Source: Anadara kagoshimensis (lineage: Eukaryota; Mollusca; Bivalvia; Arcoida; Arcidae). Taken from it: a DNA stretch of 64,000 bases. The stretch is taken from NCBI GenBank assembly GCA_021292105.1, contig CM037868.1, positions 36,024,876-36,088,875 on the forward strand, written 5' to 3'. The notes under the pieces are model-generated. The model did not search any database, had not been told where the DNA came from, and worked only from the letters and a program-made list of their open reading frames with translations. Both the position numbers and the translations under genes were made by a program. Positions within the stretch are counted from its first letter, which is position 1. Every line of letters begins with the position of its first letter. Positions 49,070 to 60,868 of the stretch are shown here, piece by piece.

Positions 49070-51544
49070 ATGATGTGATACATGTCAAAGAAGCCAAAAT
49101 CAACAACACTGTTCATGTTAATATTAAGTTAACATCTCATTTGAAGATATACTATAAATAAACATATGAGTAATAAAATTAAATACCAAATATTTTAAAT
49201 AAGAATAAAAAACTTATATTTTAAGTATCCATAATGGAATATTTTTATAAACCTGTTTAAAACTAATATAACTAAAAAAGAAAAACAAAGTAATTTAAAA
49301 AAATAGATCAAAATGTTGTCCGGTTTAGAGGTTCAATTTTTTAGAGTATAAGCAACTTGGGACTAAAAAGTTTGTCCTGTGTCCGGAATAGAGAGTGTCC
49401 AGTTTAGAGAAGTTCTTGTTAGTTGAAATAAAGAAGGATAAATTCGGGACCAAATATTTTGTCTGGAATAGAGAGTTGTTCGCTTTAGAGAATGTCCGAT
49501 TTAGTCGAGTTAACACTCCCATGTGTTCAATACTTGAACCTAGAAATGTTTTTTCCTATGAAGTTTTTTTGCTGTTTTGTATTACTTAGGGTCCCTAGAG
49601 TAAAATTACGTTAGTTGCCCTGCAGGCAACATTGGGCAAATTGCATATATCCAAGATGGCTGCCTGACGCCATATTGAAAATCTATCTTTCGTAGGAATT
49701 ATTCTACAATAGCTTGTAATATGCCGTTTTATATGTTTTAAGGGGTGAGGAACACATTTCCGTTGACGTTTTTAACATTTAGCGCAATTTAACAATTTTG
49801 AACAGACAAGGAAATGAGTAACGGGGTTTTTATCATTAAATGCAACTCAATATAATCACATTCGATGCTGCGTAACTTAACCATACATTTTGATACAGTC
49901 ATACATGAAGCTCGAACAATTTCTTTTAATAACAAATTTAAAATATTATCTTAGTGATTACAGCTTAGCTAAATCTAACGAAAAGGCTAGTTCCACTTTG
50001 CCAAGGTTCTTTTAAGCGTGTATCCAACGGAGAAGTTTTCACAGCCTCATTATCGCATTACAGTTAATTCAGTCACATATTACCATGAAAACCAAACTAC
50101 ATTACTACTTTTTATCAAACTGAATCATAAGTTTGGCAGTAGTTAATTGATTCGAATTTAACATGAACATTGATACATTACGTCATATGATGAAGTATTA
50201 TCGTTTCGGAAATCTGCAGTAAAATTTGTCACCGATAATGCAGCAATCTTCCACAAATTGATAGATTTGAGAAGAACTCATATATAATTTTGGGGGTTAA
50301 TTTTTGGTTTTATGATAGTTTTGATATTTTGATCTACTGTTTCCATTCCAAATGACCGCTATGAAACACACGCTATGATTACAGACTACCAGATCAATCT
50401 ATCTGGTATAAGGGTCTAGATTTGGCCAACAGTGTCTCAACTTACCCACATCTAGATCTGACAGTGCTGTTTCACTTATAAATTATTCTGGACTTCAGAA
50501 AGTTCTTCTACTGCACTACCTACCACCAAAACTATTTGTAACCTGATAAACACATTTAGTTTGTTGGATGCTGGACATGTGCAATATTTTAGTTATCTTA
50601 CTCAGTATCTGTTATAAACGCATGAATGTCATGTGGAAGAATGGCATGTCGACACCATGGTGTTTATGAGACTGCTCTCTCAGCTGACCAGTTTGGATAA
50701 CAACAAACTGCTATCAAATTTGAAAAAGAAGCCTTTAAAATTAGACTTGTTAGTCTGATCCTTTTAGTGGGTAGATTGGTGCGTCTAAATATTCAAAGTA
50801 TGTCTCTGATCGATTTGAATAAAGATATTCTGAGTGTGATACAGACCATAACTCAAAGAGTTCAATCCTATGTGATCCTTGGATATATATGACCAAAATC
50901 TATTGCTTATACAAACTCCCTCTAAATGAATACAGTTCATATGCAAGTCGCTTGCCAATTTGCTTCTAATTTGTCATTGTGGTTGATTCAGTTGTAATTG
51001 GTGAGTAGATGGAATGCGAGTGCATATCCAGTCTACCTGATGGATTTTTAATGCCACCATTAGCTATATAAAGGCAACAAAGTGACGCGATCAAGATGGA
51101 AAAACAAAGTCAGTCTTAATCTTGAAAACATGTTTCTTTTGTTACAATGGACAGCAAGGGTAGTTTGAGCTTACTTTCTGCTTGTATTTGAAATGGGTTT
51201 TGTTATTTTTTCACTTGTGGATGAAAATGGTTGTTATTTGAAAAGCATTTAGTCAGTTCTAGTCAAACAGCTTTGTGTAGTTTGTTCACCTAAAACTATA
51301 GCACATATTCACAATGATTCAATTTGTCTACCGTATCCCGTGATCACATGGCGATAACCTATCGGATTCCATACAATCAATCCCAAAAAGGTCATATTGG
51401 TATCCAGACACTTGGTTTTCGACAAATAGCATCTCATGTCTGCATCTCAAGGTCTATGACTGAGGAAACAACACAGGAAATGTATGCAATTGTGGATTCA
51501 GTCATGATGAATCCAGCATAACTATGTGATCGTGTGTTCTCCGG

Positions 51545-51685
51545 GCTGCACAAACAGGTCATGATATTATTTGTGTGCTGATTGACGACACAGGTGTTTT
51601 TATTTTGCTAGTATATTGGGTGTATAAGCATGAATACAATGCGATGGCGATGTACACATCGAGTGATGAGATAGAACAGTTTTAA
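51545..51685 (+). pseudogene. ORF relic with GHDIICVLIDDTGVF motif
   Basis: The frame AAQTGHDIICVLIDDTGVFI then LLVYWVYKHEY is open between stops. The GHDII--DDTDVF-LL pattern reminds me of large proteins encoded by multicopy invertebrate DNA elements, where an acidic DDTD follows a hydrophobic strand. The family name is not certain and the second D is G here. It lies inside the inverted-repeat element and is broken by stops on both sides. An open frame in another phase just upstream (51324-51521) may belong to the same gene. Confidence 0.35.
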
Positions 51686-51700
51686 ACCTCAATGCAACTT

Positions 51701-52036
51701 GCCATGGTATTGGTTCGAGATGTCTTGAACTGCCAGGCATGAATGCTCTTAGGCACATGGTCTTCGTTCGTGATGTCTTGAGCTGCTACACATACATGTT
51801 CTTAGTGGCTGTGCCATGGTCTTGGTTTGACATGTCTTGAACTGCCAGGCATGAATGCTCTTAGGCACATGGTCTTCGTTCGTGATGTCTTGAGCTGCTA
51901 CACATACACGTTCTTAGTGGTTGTACCATGGTCTTGGTTTGACATGTCTTGAACTGCCAGGCATGAATGCTCTTAGGCAAATGGTCTTCGTTCGTGATGT
52001 CTTGAGCTGCTACACATACAGGTTCTCAGTGGCTGT
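51701..52036. repeat. 112-bp tandem array, three units
   Basis: Unit: CCATGGTCTTGGTTTGACAT, GTCTTGAACTGCCAGGCATG, AATGCTCTTAGGCACATGGT, CTTCGTTCGTGATGTCTTGA, GCTGCTACACATACATG, TTCTTAGTGGCTGTG. Starts at 51701, 51813 and 51925. Only a few differences separate units. Confidence 0.93.
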
Positions 52037-53374
52037 GATACATCATTTAATGAAAGGAAAACTATCAGCATTTCAAATTTTATTAGATGATGTTCTCGGT
52101 TAACAAAGATCACAATTAATCTATTCTTTGTTGTTCTGTATGACTATCCAGCAGATAAAACTGTGACGTTTCCTCGCTAGTCTCTTCACAAAAAACATCA
52201 TAGCCTCATAGTTATGACTTTGTTTCCAACATCATGTTCTGTTGTCTCTCATTTAGTTAATGTTGTGGAAGGGGGCCGAAAGTAAAGATCATTTTCAAGA
52301 GTATAAGTTGATAACCGACTTCGGAATTCAGACCAATTCTCATTACCTGTTTTAGCTAAAGGAGAACTGAGCCATCAGAACGTCTTTATGTCATGTTATG
52401 TCAATGTAAGGTTCAAAATCATAAGTGCAACACACAAGGGTATGTTTGCCTTAAGGAAATATGTCCTGTATTATAATTTTGTAACTTCTAGAGACAGGTA
52501 GTGTTACACCAAATTATGTTACCCATTGTTATCCCAGGATGAATACTAGTAGTTATTTGACACATATGATCGGTCATTATAAAAATGGTGGTAGTTAATG
52601 TAAAACTAATGCCAGACTTCAGTTTCTCATGCCTAAATACCCCTACAAAGATATATTACAACCTATTATAAAGCTTTTGTATAGAAGCAGTATTTCAAGA
52701 TGGCGTCCATCAGCCATCTTGAATTTATAGCTTATTATGCGAGTTAGGTGTATCGTATGTAAAAATTAACACCAGAAATGGGTTTCTCATACCTTAAAAC
52801 ATCTAAAAGGATATATTACAATCAAAAACAAACATACTTATCCATTTCCGAATCTAGATATTGGAAGATATTTTATATCGCAGTATGTACTTCAATTCGG
52901 TGTTTGGCGGCCATTTTGGATTTACGTATATTGTGCAAGTTGCCCAAATTTGCCCAAAGGGCAACTAAGTAAGTTTTGTTCAAGGACCCATGAGGAACAC
53001 AAAACATAAAAAAAACTTCATAGGAATGAACATTTCTAGGTTCATAAAATGCCTACTCAACTAATTTAGGGAGGTTTCACTGTAAATCAAATTTTGAGTG
53101 GTGTATATATGCAACTTATAATTTTTCTTTAATTTGCATAAAATACAGCGAATAAACAAAATCACTTATCCACTTACTTTTCGTTGAAGTTCACTTCTTC
53201 ATCTAAATTTAACAGTTTTCAAAGCTTTGACGTTGCTATTGGATTGGAACTTTTGGGTATGTCTATTTTTGTATTTATTACATTTGGTATGGTAGAGCTT
53301 CTTTCCACTACGGGGACTTTGTAAAACGAAACAGGATCCATGTAAATAAGCCTAGGCTTATTAAGACCCTCATA

Positions 53375-53610
53375 AAGAAATACGGCCGTCATCACTCGAC
53401 GTCCCATAGTTTCATGTTCCTTTTACACAAACACAATATTGATAACACATGTGGCGGATGTAGCTAGCTAAACAGGAGGTGCTTACCCTTCCAAAGCACC
53501 CGGCCTCACATCCCTGTTGGAAGTCCACGTGTCTAACTTAACTTTTCAGTTCTAAAGTTTTTACTTCTGGAGTGTGATTCAGACATGAATTAGTATAGTT
53601 TTGTGTATTA
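53375..53610 (+). repeat. Interspersed repeat C
   Basis: ATACGGCCGTCATCACTCGA, TCCCATAGTTTCATGTTCC, CACATGTGGCGGATGTAGCT, GGTGCTTACCCTTCCAAAGC and TGTGATTCAGACATGAATTA. Confidence 0.8.
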
Positions 53611-53664
53611 CGATTGCAACGGAGATATAGACACTAAAATGTAGAATCAGGAATGTTGCAAGCC

Positions 53665-53955
53665 TAGGCTTATCAAGGCCCTCAAAAAGTTTGTTTATAA
53701 GCTTGATGTCTCTGTGTCCAGGATTGTCCTGCATATATTTGACGCGCCATAGTTCCATGTTCCTTTTTTACAATTTTGATTACACACGTGGCGGGTGTAT
53801 CTATCTAAACAGGATGTGTTTACATTTCCAGAGCAACCGGCCTCACTTTCCTGGTGGAAGTTCATGTGTCTAACCTGACTTGTCAGTTCCAAAGATTTTA
53901 CTTTGCTTCTGGATTATGATTAAGGCATGGATAAGGATTTTTTATTTTTGATCAC
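53665..53955 (+). repeat. Interspersed repeat C, nearly complete
   Basis: CCTAGGCTTATCAAGGCCCT, GATGTCTCTGTGTCCAGGAT, TTGACGCGCCATAGTTCCAT, ACACGTGGCGGGTGTATCTA and GGATTATGATTAAGGCATGG. Confidence 0.82.
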
Positions 53956-54590
53956 ATTTGCATTGATAAATATTTGTCGATGCGAGATTACAAATACGAT
54001 AAAACCTTGACATGAAGATTCATGTTTCTGATTTACATTATTTAAAAAAAATGAAATTATAAAAACAACAGATATTCTAGTGGTATATAAATAACGTTTA
54101 TTAATTTTGTATATACATTTTAAAAGGAAAAAAAATATATTTTTTTAAAAATGTATTGTCATTCTAGTAGCATAGAAGTAAGAATTAAAAAGCCAGCTTG
54201 TATAAATTTATACTGCGAAAAAATCTACTAAAATATTACAAAAATGTATATACACAAGGCTCATAAAACGTCCGTAAAAATAAAATAATTATAGTAATTT
54301 ATATATTGTTACTGATTAAATGAAGCAAAATCGCGGACGTGGAGCTATAGTCTGTTCAAAAAGGAAGTGGTGCTCATACTTCTTTCTATTTTGCCATCTT
54401 TTCAATCACGTACCTTTCTCCATCTAAAATTTTGAAAAAAATATTGACAATAAAACTAAGAAATAAATAAAATAAATATCCTAAAAATATCAAATGTACC
54501 GGCACCATGTACATCGTCGATTATTTACAAAATTGTAAACATCCCTTTTGTTATTTGGTCATTATTTTTGTAAACCATGTACGTAGCACA
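53956..54590. other. 3' flank, AT-rich, nothing recognised
   Basis: No gene signature seen. Confidence 0.5.
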
Positions 54591-55110
54591 ATGACAAACA
54601 GATGGGTGGCCTAAGGCGTCAGATAATCTGAATTCTGAAAGATCCTAGTTTAAGGAATTTTCAACCAACTCTCCTTTACCACAGACTGAAATTTAAATAA
54701 CCCTGTTTCTAGTTTACATTAAAATAAATTGTCACTAAAATATATGATGTTACAGCATCAAGCCCATTGATAATTATATATACCAATTATGTACATTTGT
54801 GTTGTACTTTAAGATGTCAGACGTTTTGGAAGACACAGTCGTACACCTTTGTACCACACAGATGGGTGGCTTATGCGCCAGAAAACCGGTTGTATAAATA
54901 TTACTCTGGTAGATCCTAGTTTAAGAAGCGTACTCCTAACTCCCCACAACCACTGGCTGGGACAATAATAACTTTTTCAAGTTTTACTCATTAGTAGCTT
55001 GGTAGACCCAGTTGACCACGTATTTCTAATAGTAACAAACAGCTGGGCGAAAGATAGTTGCATAACAGTTCCTGTCATAAAAATATCACAATCCGAATCC
55101 TTCTGATACT
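54590..55110 (+). repeat. Three degenerate copies of a tRNA-like unit
   Basis: Units near 54598, 54862 and 55030 begin CAGATGGGTGGCYTAWGGCG and continue GATCCTAGTTTAAG. The GTGGCCTAAGGCGTCAG piece followed about 30 bases later by GATCCTAGTTTAA has the spacing of tRNA boxes A and B, so these may be old SINE heads. Confidence 0.45.
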
Positions 55111-55369
55111 AGTCTACCATGTAAGTCTCATGTATACGTCTAATTCGGAGTTTTAATATTTTAACACACTTACAGAATGTAACAATACAACGTTTTCTCT
55201 GTCAACAATGTTTTTTTTTTATTTTGAATTTTACTAAATTGTCATACTTAAAGTTATACTTTTACCCGATGGTATATATTCATATAATTTCTCACTTTTT
55301 TAAAAACAGTAGTAGTATCCACCAAATTTAAATCTTATAAATCAGGGTTAATGCAAGCATAGGTTTATC

Positions 55370-55640
55370 AAGATCCTCAAAAAGTTTTATGGCCGTCATA
55401 ACAATATTGTTGATAAGTTTTATGTCTCTGTGTCCAGAATTGCCCTGAATATATTTGAATGTTTATTTCACACAATGTTGAATACACACGTGGCGGGTGT
55501 AGCTGGCTAAACAGGAGGTGCTTACCCTTCCTTGGCACCCGGCCTCACTTCCCTGGTGGAAGTTCACGTGTCTGACCTAACTTGTCAGTTCCAAAGTTTT
55601 TACTTTGCCTCTGGATTATGAATTAGTATGCTTGTTTTTG
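55370..55640 (+). repeat. Interspersed repeat C, nearly complete
   Basis: GATCCTCAAAAAGTTTTATG, TTATGTCTCTGTGTCCAGAA, CACACGTGGCGGGTGTAGCT, TTACCCTTCCTTGGCACCCG and TTACTTTGCCTCTGGATTAT. Confidence 0.85.
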
Positions 55641-56227
55641 ATTACTTACGGAATGCTTTTTCCTGTTGTGTATCTCTCTTTTTCAAATCTGATTGAAAGA
55701 AAGAAAAAAATAAGATGATGATCAATAATAGTTTAGTTTAAATGTATTCAAAGTTATAAGAGCATGAATATATTATCGACTCGTTTGCCTTGCCATCTCA
55801 CAGAGTTTGTTGTCACAACTGGAAATTTATACATTGAAGATGTATAACAAACATGATGATTTCATTTTTTCTATTGTCAACTTTCCTATAAAATGCAGCA
55901 ATATACCTGCTTCTTCTGTTTATGGTGTATTTGTTTCACAATTACTACGATATGGTACAGCTTGTTCTTACTCATGACGGTCTTTAAAACAAATTAATTG
56001 GCGTCATCACAATATTGCTAATTAATATGATGTCCTTTTTTCTTTGAGTATAGCCCCAAAGATATAGTTATATCACTAAAACTTAAAGTTAAATAATTTA
56101 AAAATGTATTTGTGTGATCTGCATAACGGACATAAAAATGGGATATATTTTTGTATACAACAATAAACTACGTAATTTTCTTTTCCAATTAAACTCAAGT
56201 ATTCCGACGTGTAAAAATATACTACGT

Positions 56228-56460
56228 AATTGTAATCAAAAACAAACATACTAATGAATGTCCGTATCACAATACAGAAGCAAAGTAAAAAACTTTAAAA
56301 CTGACAAGTTTAGTTAGACACGTTACTTTCAACAGTTAGGTAAAGCCGGGTGCTCTGGAAGGGTAAGCATCTCCTGTTGAGCTAGCTACACCCGCCACGT
56401 GTGTAATCAAAATTGTGTGAAAGGAACGTGGAAGTATGGGACGTGAAATATATTCAGGGC
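56228..56460 (-). repeat. Interspersed repeat C
   Basis: AATCAAAAACAAACATACTA, GTCCGTATCACAATACAGAA, GAAGGGTAAGCATCTCCTGT, TACACCCGCCACGTGTGTAA and GAAATATATTCAGGGCAATC. Confidence 0.83.
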
Positions 56461-56584
56461 AATCCAGTAACATAGATAGCACTTCGACTGTAAAACATAA
56501 TAAACTGTGGTCATGTTCAAATTCAAATTCTGTTAGCAAAATGTTTGCATTGAAATTTCTAATCACCTTTTTCTATGATACACT

Positions 56585-56915
56585 GTTGTAGCTTAGTTGG
56601 TAGAGTGCTTGATCCGTAAGTGGAGGTCGTGGGTTCGATCAGGTCTGACCCAAGACTTGAAAATGGGTAGTGACTGTTCTTTCGCTAAGCACTTGGCATT
56701 ACGAAATGAAAGTCACGTTTTTTTCAGATGGGAACTTGAAATAAACGAGGTCCCGTGTTACGTTGGGCTTGGCTCGATATAAGAACCCTGCTGTATAATG
56801 CAATCCTTCCATCGCACAGGCAAAATTTCTGCACCTTCGCCTATAGTTGGCGACGTCTCGATATATATGAAATATTTTTGAGTGGAACATTTAACACCAT
56901 TACTCAACTCAACTC
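56585..56915 (+). repeat. SINE family B
   Basis: Head GTTGTAGCTTAGTTGGTAGA and GGTCGTGGGTTCGATC, body TGACCCAAGACTTGAAAATG through CTCGATATATATGAAATATT, tail CCATTACTCAACTCAACTCA. Confidence 0.85.
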
Positions 56916-57259
56916 ACTCAACTTCTTATATGTTTATTAGAAAAATTAATGTATTTGTAACTCACTCATAATATTGTGGAGATTTTGTAGATATCCCTTC
57001 AAACAACGTAAATTTCTTAAACCATCACATTTACCTACAATGTCAAAAGTATGTTTGTTTGTTTGCATAGAATAGATAAAAAAATGACAAAGTTTTTTGT
57101 TTTTATTTCAAATGAAATCATCTGCAAAAACCTAGTTTTAAATGTATTTTGCATGTATTACCTGCGAAACCTAACATTATCCATATACCGGATGGATTCT
57201 CCATTGAAAGGTAAATTGGGGATTTATTTCAAATATTTTTTCAGGTTTTGGTAATTTTT

Positions 57260-57412
57260 CATCACGGTACCAAAGCAGCGTCATGGCAACTAATGACGCA
57301 ATTGTGTCAGTGACGTCTTTAAACGGCACGATTCAGGTCGCGTTTTCATTCTTTTGTATGTAAATCAAGACTGTCAGGCCTTTCTCGGAACATTGTGTGC
57401 GTGTCGATCTCT
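57260..57412. mobile_element. Palindromic MITE P, fragment
   Basis: ATCACGGTACCAAAGCAGCG, GTGTCAGTGACGTCTTTAAA and TCTCGGAACATTGTGTGCGT; the left terminal repeat is missing. Confidence 0.75.
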
Positions 57413-57941
57413 CAAATTTCCGAAGATATCACAAACTTAGTAAGCAATATTTTTTTATTGTCAGAAATGTTTTTTTTTTCAAAATGTCCCGCTTTTTAAA
57501 AATTTAAAAATTTGAGTATGTAATTGCTCACTGATAAATAATATAATTGAAACTGATTAGTCCATGTCCAGCTCAGAAACCCGACTGTCAATACTGACAG
57601 ATAAAGCCTAATGCGTGAACTTCAAGGAAATGAGGTCGAATGCTCCAGAATACTCGGTACCTCTTGCCTAGCTAGATACAGCCTCCGTATGTTAAACTCT
57701 TCTGATTTGTCAATATTTTATGGTGATTTTTTGAAAACATTTTTTTTTATTTTTAGCAATACCACTAAACCTTAAAGGTTAGGGGATGTTTTGTCAATTA
57801 AACAGTGACAAAATTGTCGTATCCATATTTTGCAGCAACTTTTAGGTTTAGAAAATATGACAATTATTCTTTCTTTTGTGGTTGCATGACAGATTGAGAT
57901 TTATGAAAACAGGTTAAAATGGATTTTAAAGTCATCGGGTA

Positions 57942-57992
<51 letters not shown>

Positions 57993-58660
57993 CGTAACGT
58001 ACAAAAAAGTCCATTTCGCTGGAAAAGTATTATTTCAGCATGCCTTAATATATTTAATCATAATAAAAAATCTTAACATAGTAATGTATGCTTACCACTC
58101 GGATATTGTGAGTCGATCTGAAAGAAAAGATATAACATTGAAAGTTATTTCTGAAAATATTAAAATGTATTCACAAACAAATCGATTTTATATGTCAACA
58201 TAATAAAATATATCACAAAATTCCCTCCCATCTCTAAATGTATCCAGTGTGGGAAAGCCATGTGGAATATTTCGGTCTTTCATCATGCGGTTTTGTTGTC
58301 TTTCATCAAGTGATATTGTTGACCCGGACTGAACTGGAACTGTTCCCCACATGTGCATATTTTAGTGACGTAACAATCAAAGGACAATTGAATGGCGTCG
58401 TTCTGTGGTGACATGACGGAAAATGGCATCCGAGTTTCCAAAATTTAGAAATTTTCATCGCTTTTTAAAATGTTTATTCTGAGAGATTAGAATAAATAGT
58501 TTTGTTTTCTAATTTATACATTTTGTATAAACCAATTTCAGGTACATGTATATTTAGTCCCATGGTTATAAATTAATTAATCGATTTATAAATGGTCGAA
58601 CAATGACTCTGTACAACGAAGCAGACTGCTTACAAATAAATTGTTGACTCAGGGATATTG
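57413..58660. other. 3' flank with (ATT)n microsatellite
   Basis: A run of about 15 ATT triplets lies at 57941-57990. A frame at 57919-58203 reads through it and is not a gene. Diverged repeat C words occur at about 57555-57690. Confidence 0.7.
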
Positions 58661-58669
58661 CAAGCCTAG

Positions 58670-58995
58670 GCTTATCAAGGCCCTCAAAAAGTTTTATGGC
58701 CGTCCTCACAGTATTAATGATAAGTTTTGTGTCTGTGTCCAGGAATACCCTGGATATACTTGACGTCCCATGGTTCCATGTTCCTTTCACACAATTTTGA
58801 TTACACACGTGGCGGATGAAGCTAGCTTAACAGGAGGTGCTTACCCTTCCGGAGCACCCGGCCTCACTTCCTGGTGGAAGTTTTGGTGTCTAACCTGATT
58901 TGTCAGTTCCAAACTTTTTACTTTACTTCGGGATTGTGATTCGGACATTGATTAGTGTGTTTGCTTTTGATTCGGACATGGATAAGTATGTTTGT
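58670..58995 (+). repeat. Interspersed repeat C, nearly complete
   Basis: CTTATCAAGGCCCTCAAAAA, GTGTCCAGGAATACCCTGGA, GACGTCCCATGGTTCCATGT, CTTACCCTTCCGGAGCACCC and GTGATTCGGACATTGATTAG. The last 20-25 bases are repeated (ATTCGGACATGGATAAGTAT). Confidence 0.87.
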
Positions 58996-60355
58996 TTCTG
59001 TAGCTCTCGCAACAATTTTGAAATCAACAATATAATATTGGTAACATTCTGCATTGATGCGTAGTACATCATTATCTTCGATTTTTTTTATTCAGGCCAC
59101 CAAATTCAAATTTTAAAAAAATCAATAGGCACCAGGGTACACAAGTCGAGTTCCATGTTCTATATGATGTAAGATTCACATACAATACAAATTTCTACAT
59201 TTCGAAAATTCACAGCGCATAATTTTATCAAAAATTACCAGAATGATACACAAACTTGATATGGAACTCATGATCCTTGACTTACAAACCAAATATTGAC
59301 TCAATATCTGCTAGCGTTTAACAAAAACATCCATAAAACTGTTATTTTTGGCAATAATTTAATTAAAATTAAACTGGAACGAAACTAGAACCGGACATGT
59401 AACGCATGATACATAATATTGATGCAATAGATAGTTCCTATGTGACGTCATACTGTCCACTTTCCAGGTAAAGTAGCAGCCATTTTGGTAGGCATTAAAA
59501 TTGAGTCTTATTAATTCTTTCTAAAATAGGGTGTATAAAATTTATCATCACGTCGGTGTTACAGAAACAAAAATCATGGGAACTATCTATATCTGCAACT
59601 GGTGCTGGACGTTTCGCACCAATATTTTTATTTTTCGCCCAAACTTATCAATCCGGCGCAAAGTTTTCCGCCCCAACTAAATTATCCGCACTTACAAAGT
59701 TAAATAAAATACGTAATAAGTAAACTATTCTTGAAATGAAAAAAAATCAAAAAAAAAAAAAGAAATTCTGACAAAATAAGTGAAATAATTTTGATATACG
59801 TAAAATTAATTGGACAAAATCATTGAAATAATTTTGAAATACGGAAAATTCATTTGACGAAATCATTGAAATAATTTTGAAATACATATAATTAATTTGG
59901 CAAAATCATTTAAATAATCTTGAATTACGGAAAATTAATTTGACGACATCATTAAAATACTGAAATACTGAAATACGGAAAATTAATTTGACGAAATACG
60001 TAAAATAATATTGAAATACGGAAAATTGATTTGACGAAATACGTGAAATTAATCTGACGAAATAGTGAAATATCTTGTAATACGGCAAACTAATTTGACA
60101 CATGACGGTAGATTCACATACCAAATATCAGTTTAATATTTGCAAGTGTTTACAAAGAGGTCCGAAAAATTACCCCGCCTGCCCGCCGGTCCACGCCACT
60201 ATATTAATAGTCGAGTTCATGTTCTTTTGAACACGACTAAAACATCACAGTAATATTGATTTTAAATAGATACTTTGGTGATATCATGTATATATTAATT
60301 AATAAATCCCTAATTGAAACCTATTATTAATAACCATATAAAACTTAATTTTGTT
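58996..60355. other. 3' flank; degenerate AT-rich short tandem repeat at 59760-60110
   Basis: Units of about 35-45 bp share GGAAAATTAATTTGACGAAAT, with 8-10 diverged copies. Elsewhere nothing is recognised. Confidence 0.65.
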
Positions 60356-60541
60356 TCACACATGGCTAACCCCTATTGTAATGAGGAATTTTATCTTATC
60401 TAGTAATTTAAAAAAATCAATTAACTCTTCTACTTTTGGACAAATGTGACACAGTTCAATTTTGCATAATCCATAAATGACATTTAGACTTACCATGGTT
60501 ATAAGCATCATACACAGAACAAAAACTGCCAATGATTTCAT
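60356..60541 (-). CDS. Candidate small secreted peptide (61 aa) or its first exon
   Basis: From the ATG at 60541 the frame begins MKSLAVFVLCMMLITMVSLN then VIYG, a good signal peptide. A short mature part follows (LCKIELCHICPKVEELIDFF..., three cysteines). An upstream in-frame ATG at 60577 would add 12 residues, but the TATA box at 60608-60619 puts the likely cap site near 60585, which favours 60541. Inside the signal peptide, ATG|GTAAGT is a strong splice donor (about 60493), so the ORF may really be exon 1 of a spliced gene with further exons below. No homologue recognised. Confidence 0.4.
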   Translation of the reverse strand: MKSLAVFVLCMMLITMVSLNVIYGLCKIELCHICPKVEELIDFFKLLDKIKFLITIGVSHV

Positions 60542-60607
60542 GTTTAACATATAGCGAAGTTTCTCAACTGTTACCATCAAATGTGAAGAAGACCTTTGAA
60601 AGGTTCG

Positions 60608-60644
60608 CTATATATATAGCTGTCTTGTTTTTATTGTGACGTCA
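60608..60644 (-). promoter_or_regulatory. CRE plus TATA promoter for the minus-strand ORF
   Basis: Read on the minus strand, the full CRE palindrome TGACGTCA (60637-60644) is followed 17 bases later by CTATATATATAG (60608-60619). The distance from TATA to the ORF start fits a short 5' UTR. The arrangement suits a cAMP-responsive neuropeptide- or hormone-like gene, which is inference. Confidence 0.45.
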
Positions 60645-60704
60645 TTATTTACCTGATGATTGCCAGCAGTCATAAAATCGCTAGGGAATATAATTTATGT
60701 GATT

Positions 60705-60707
<3 letters not shown>

Positions 60708-60742
<35 letters not shown>

Positions 60743-60762
60743 TATATAATATATATATATTC
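60708..60762. repeat. (AT)n microsatellite
   Basis: Three TATATA runs broken by TATAATATA, about 50 bp in all. Confidence 0.95.
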
Positions 60763-60868
60763 AAACAAAATAATTAAAAACGCAAAATTTAATTCAATCT
60801 ATCTTTAAAATTAAAAATATCACTGACTTGATGTACAAATAATACATATTTTTTTATAAGAAAATATA

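Larger units (their letters stand above)
49537..53045. mobile_element. Large (about 3.5 kb) inverted-repeat element, decayed
   Basis: AACCTAGAAATGTTTTTTCC, CTATGAAGTTTTTTTGC, TTAGTTGCCC and CCAAGATGGCTGCC at the left are answered in reverse by GGCGGCCATTTTGGATTTAC, GGGCAACTAAGTAAG, AACTTCATAGGAATG and AACATTTCTAGGTTC at the right. The arms are at least 130 bp. The interior is mostly unique, with a broken ORF (51545-51685) and a 112-bp array (51701-52036). The true ends may lie further out: GGTTTCACTG|TA at about 53085 could be the right tip. Confidence 0.7.

Noticed and set aside
57919..58203. Frame with a poly-tyrosine run
   Set aside because: Translation of an (ATT)n microsatellite.
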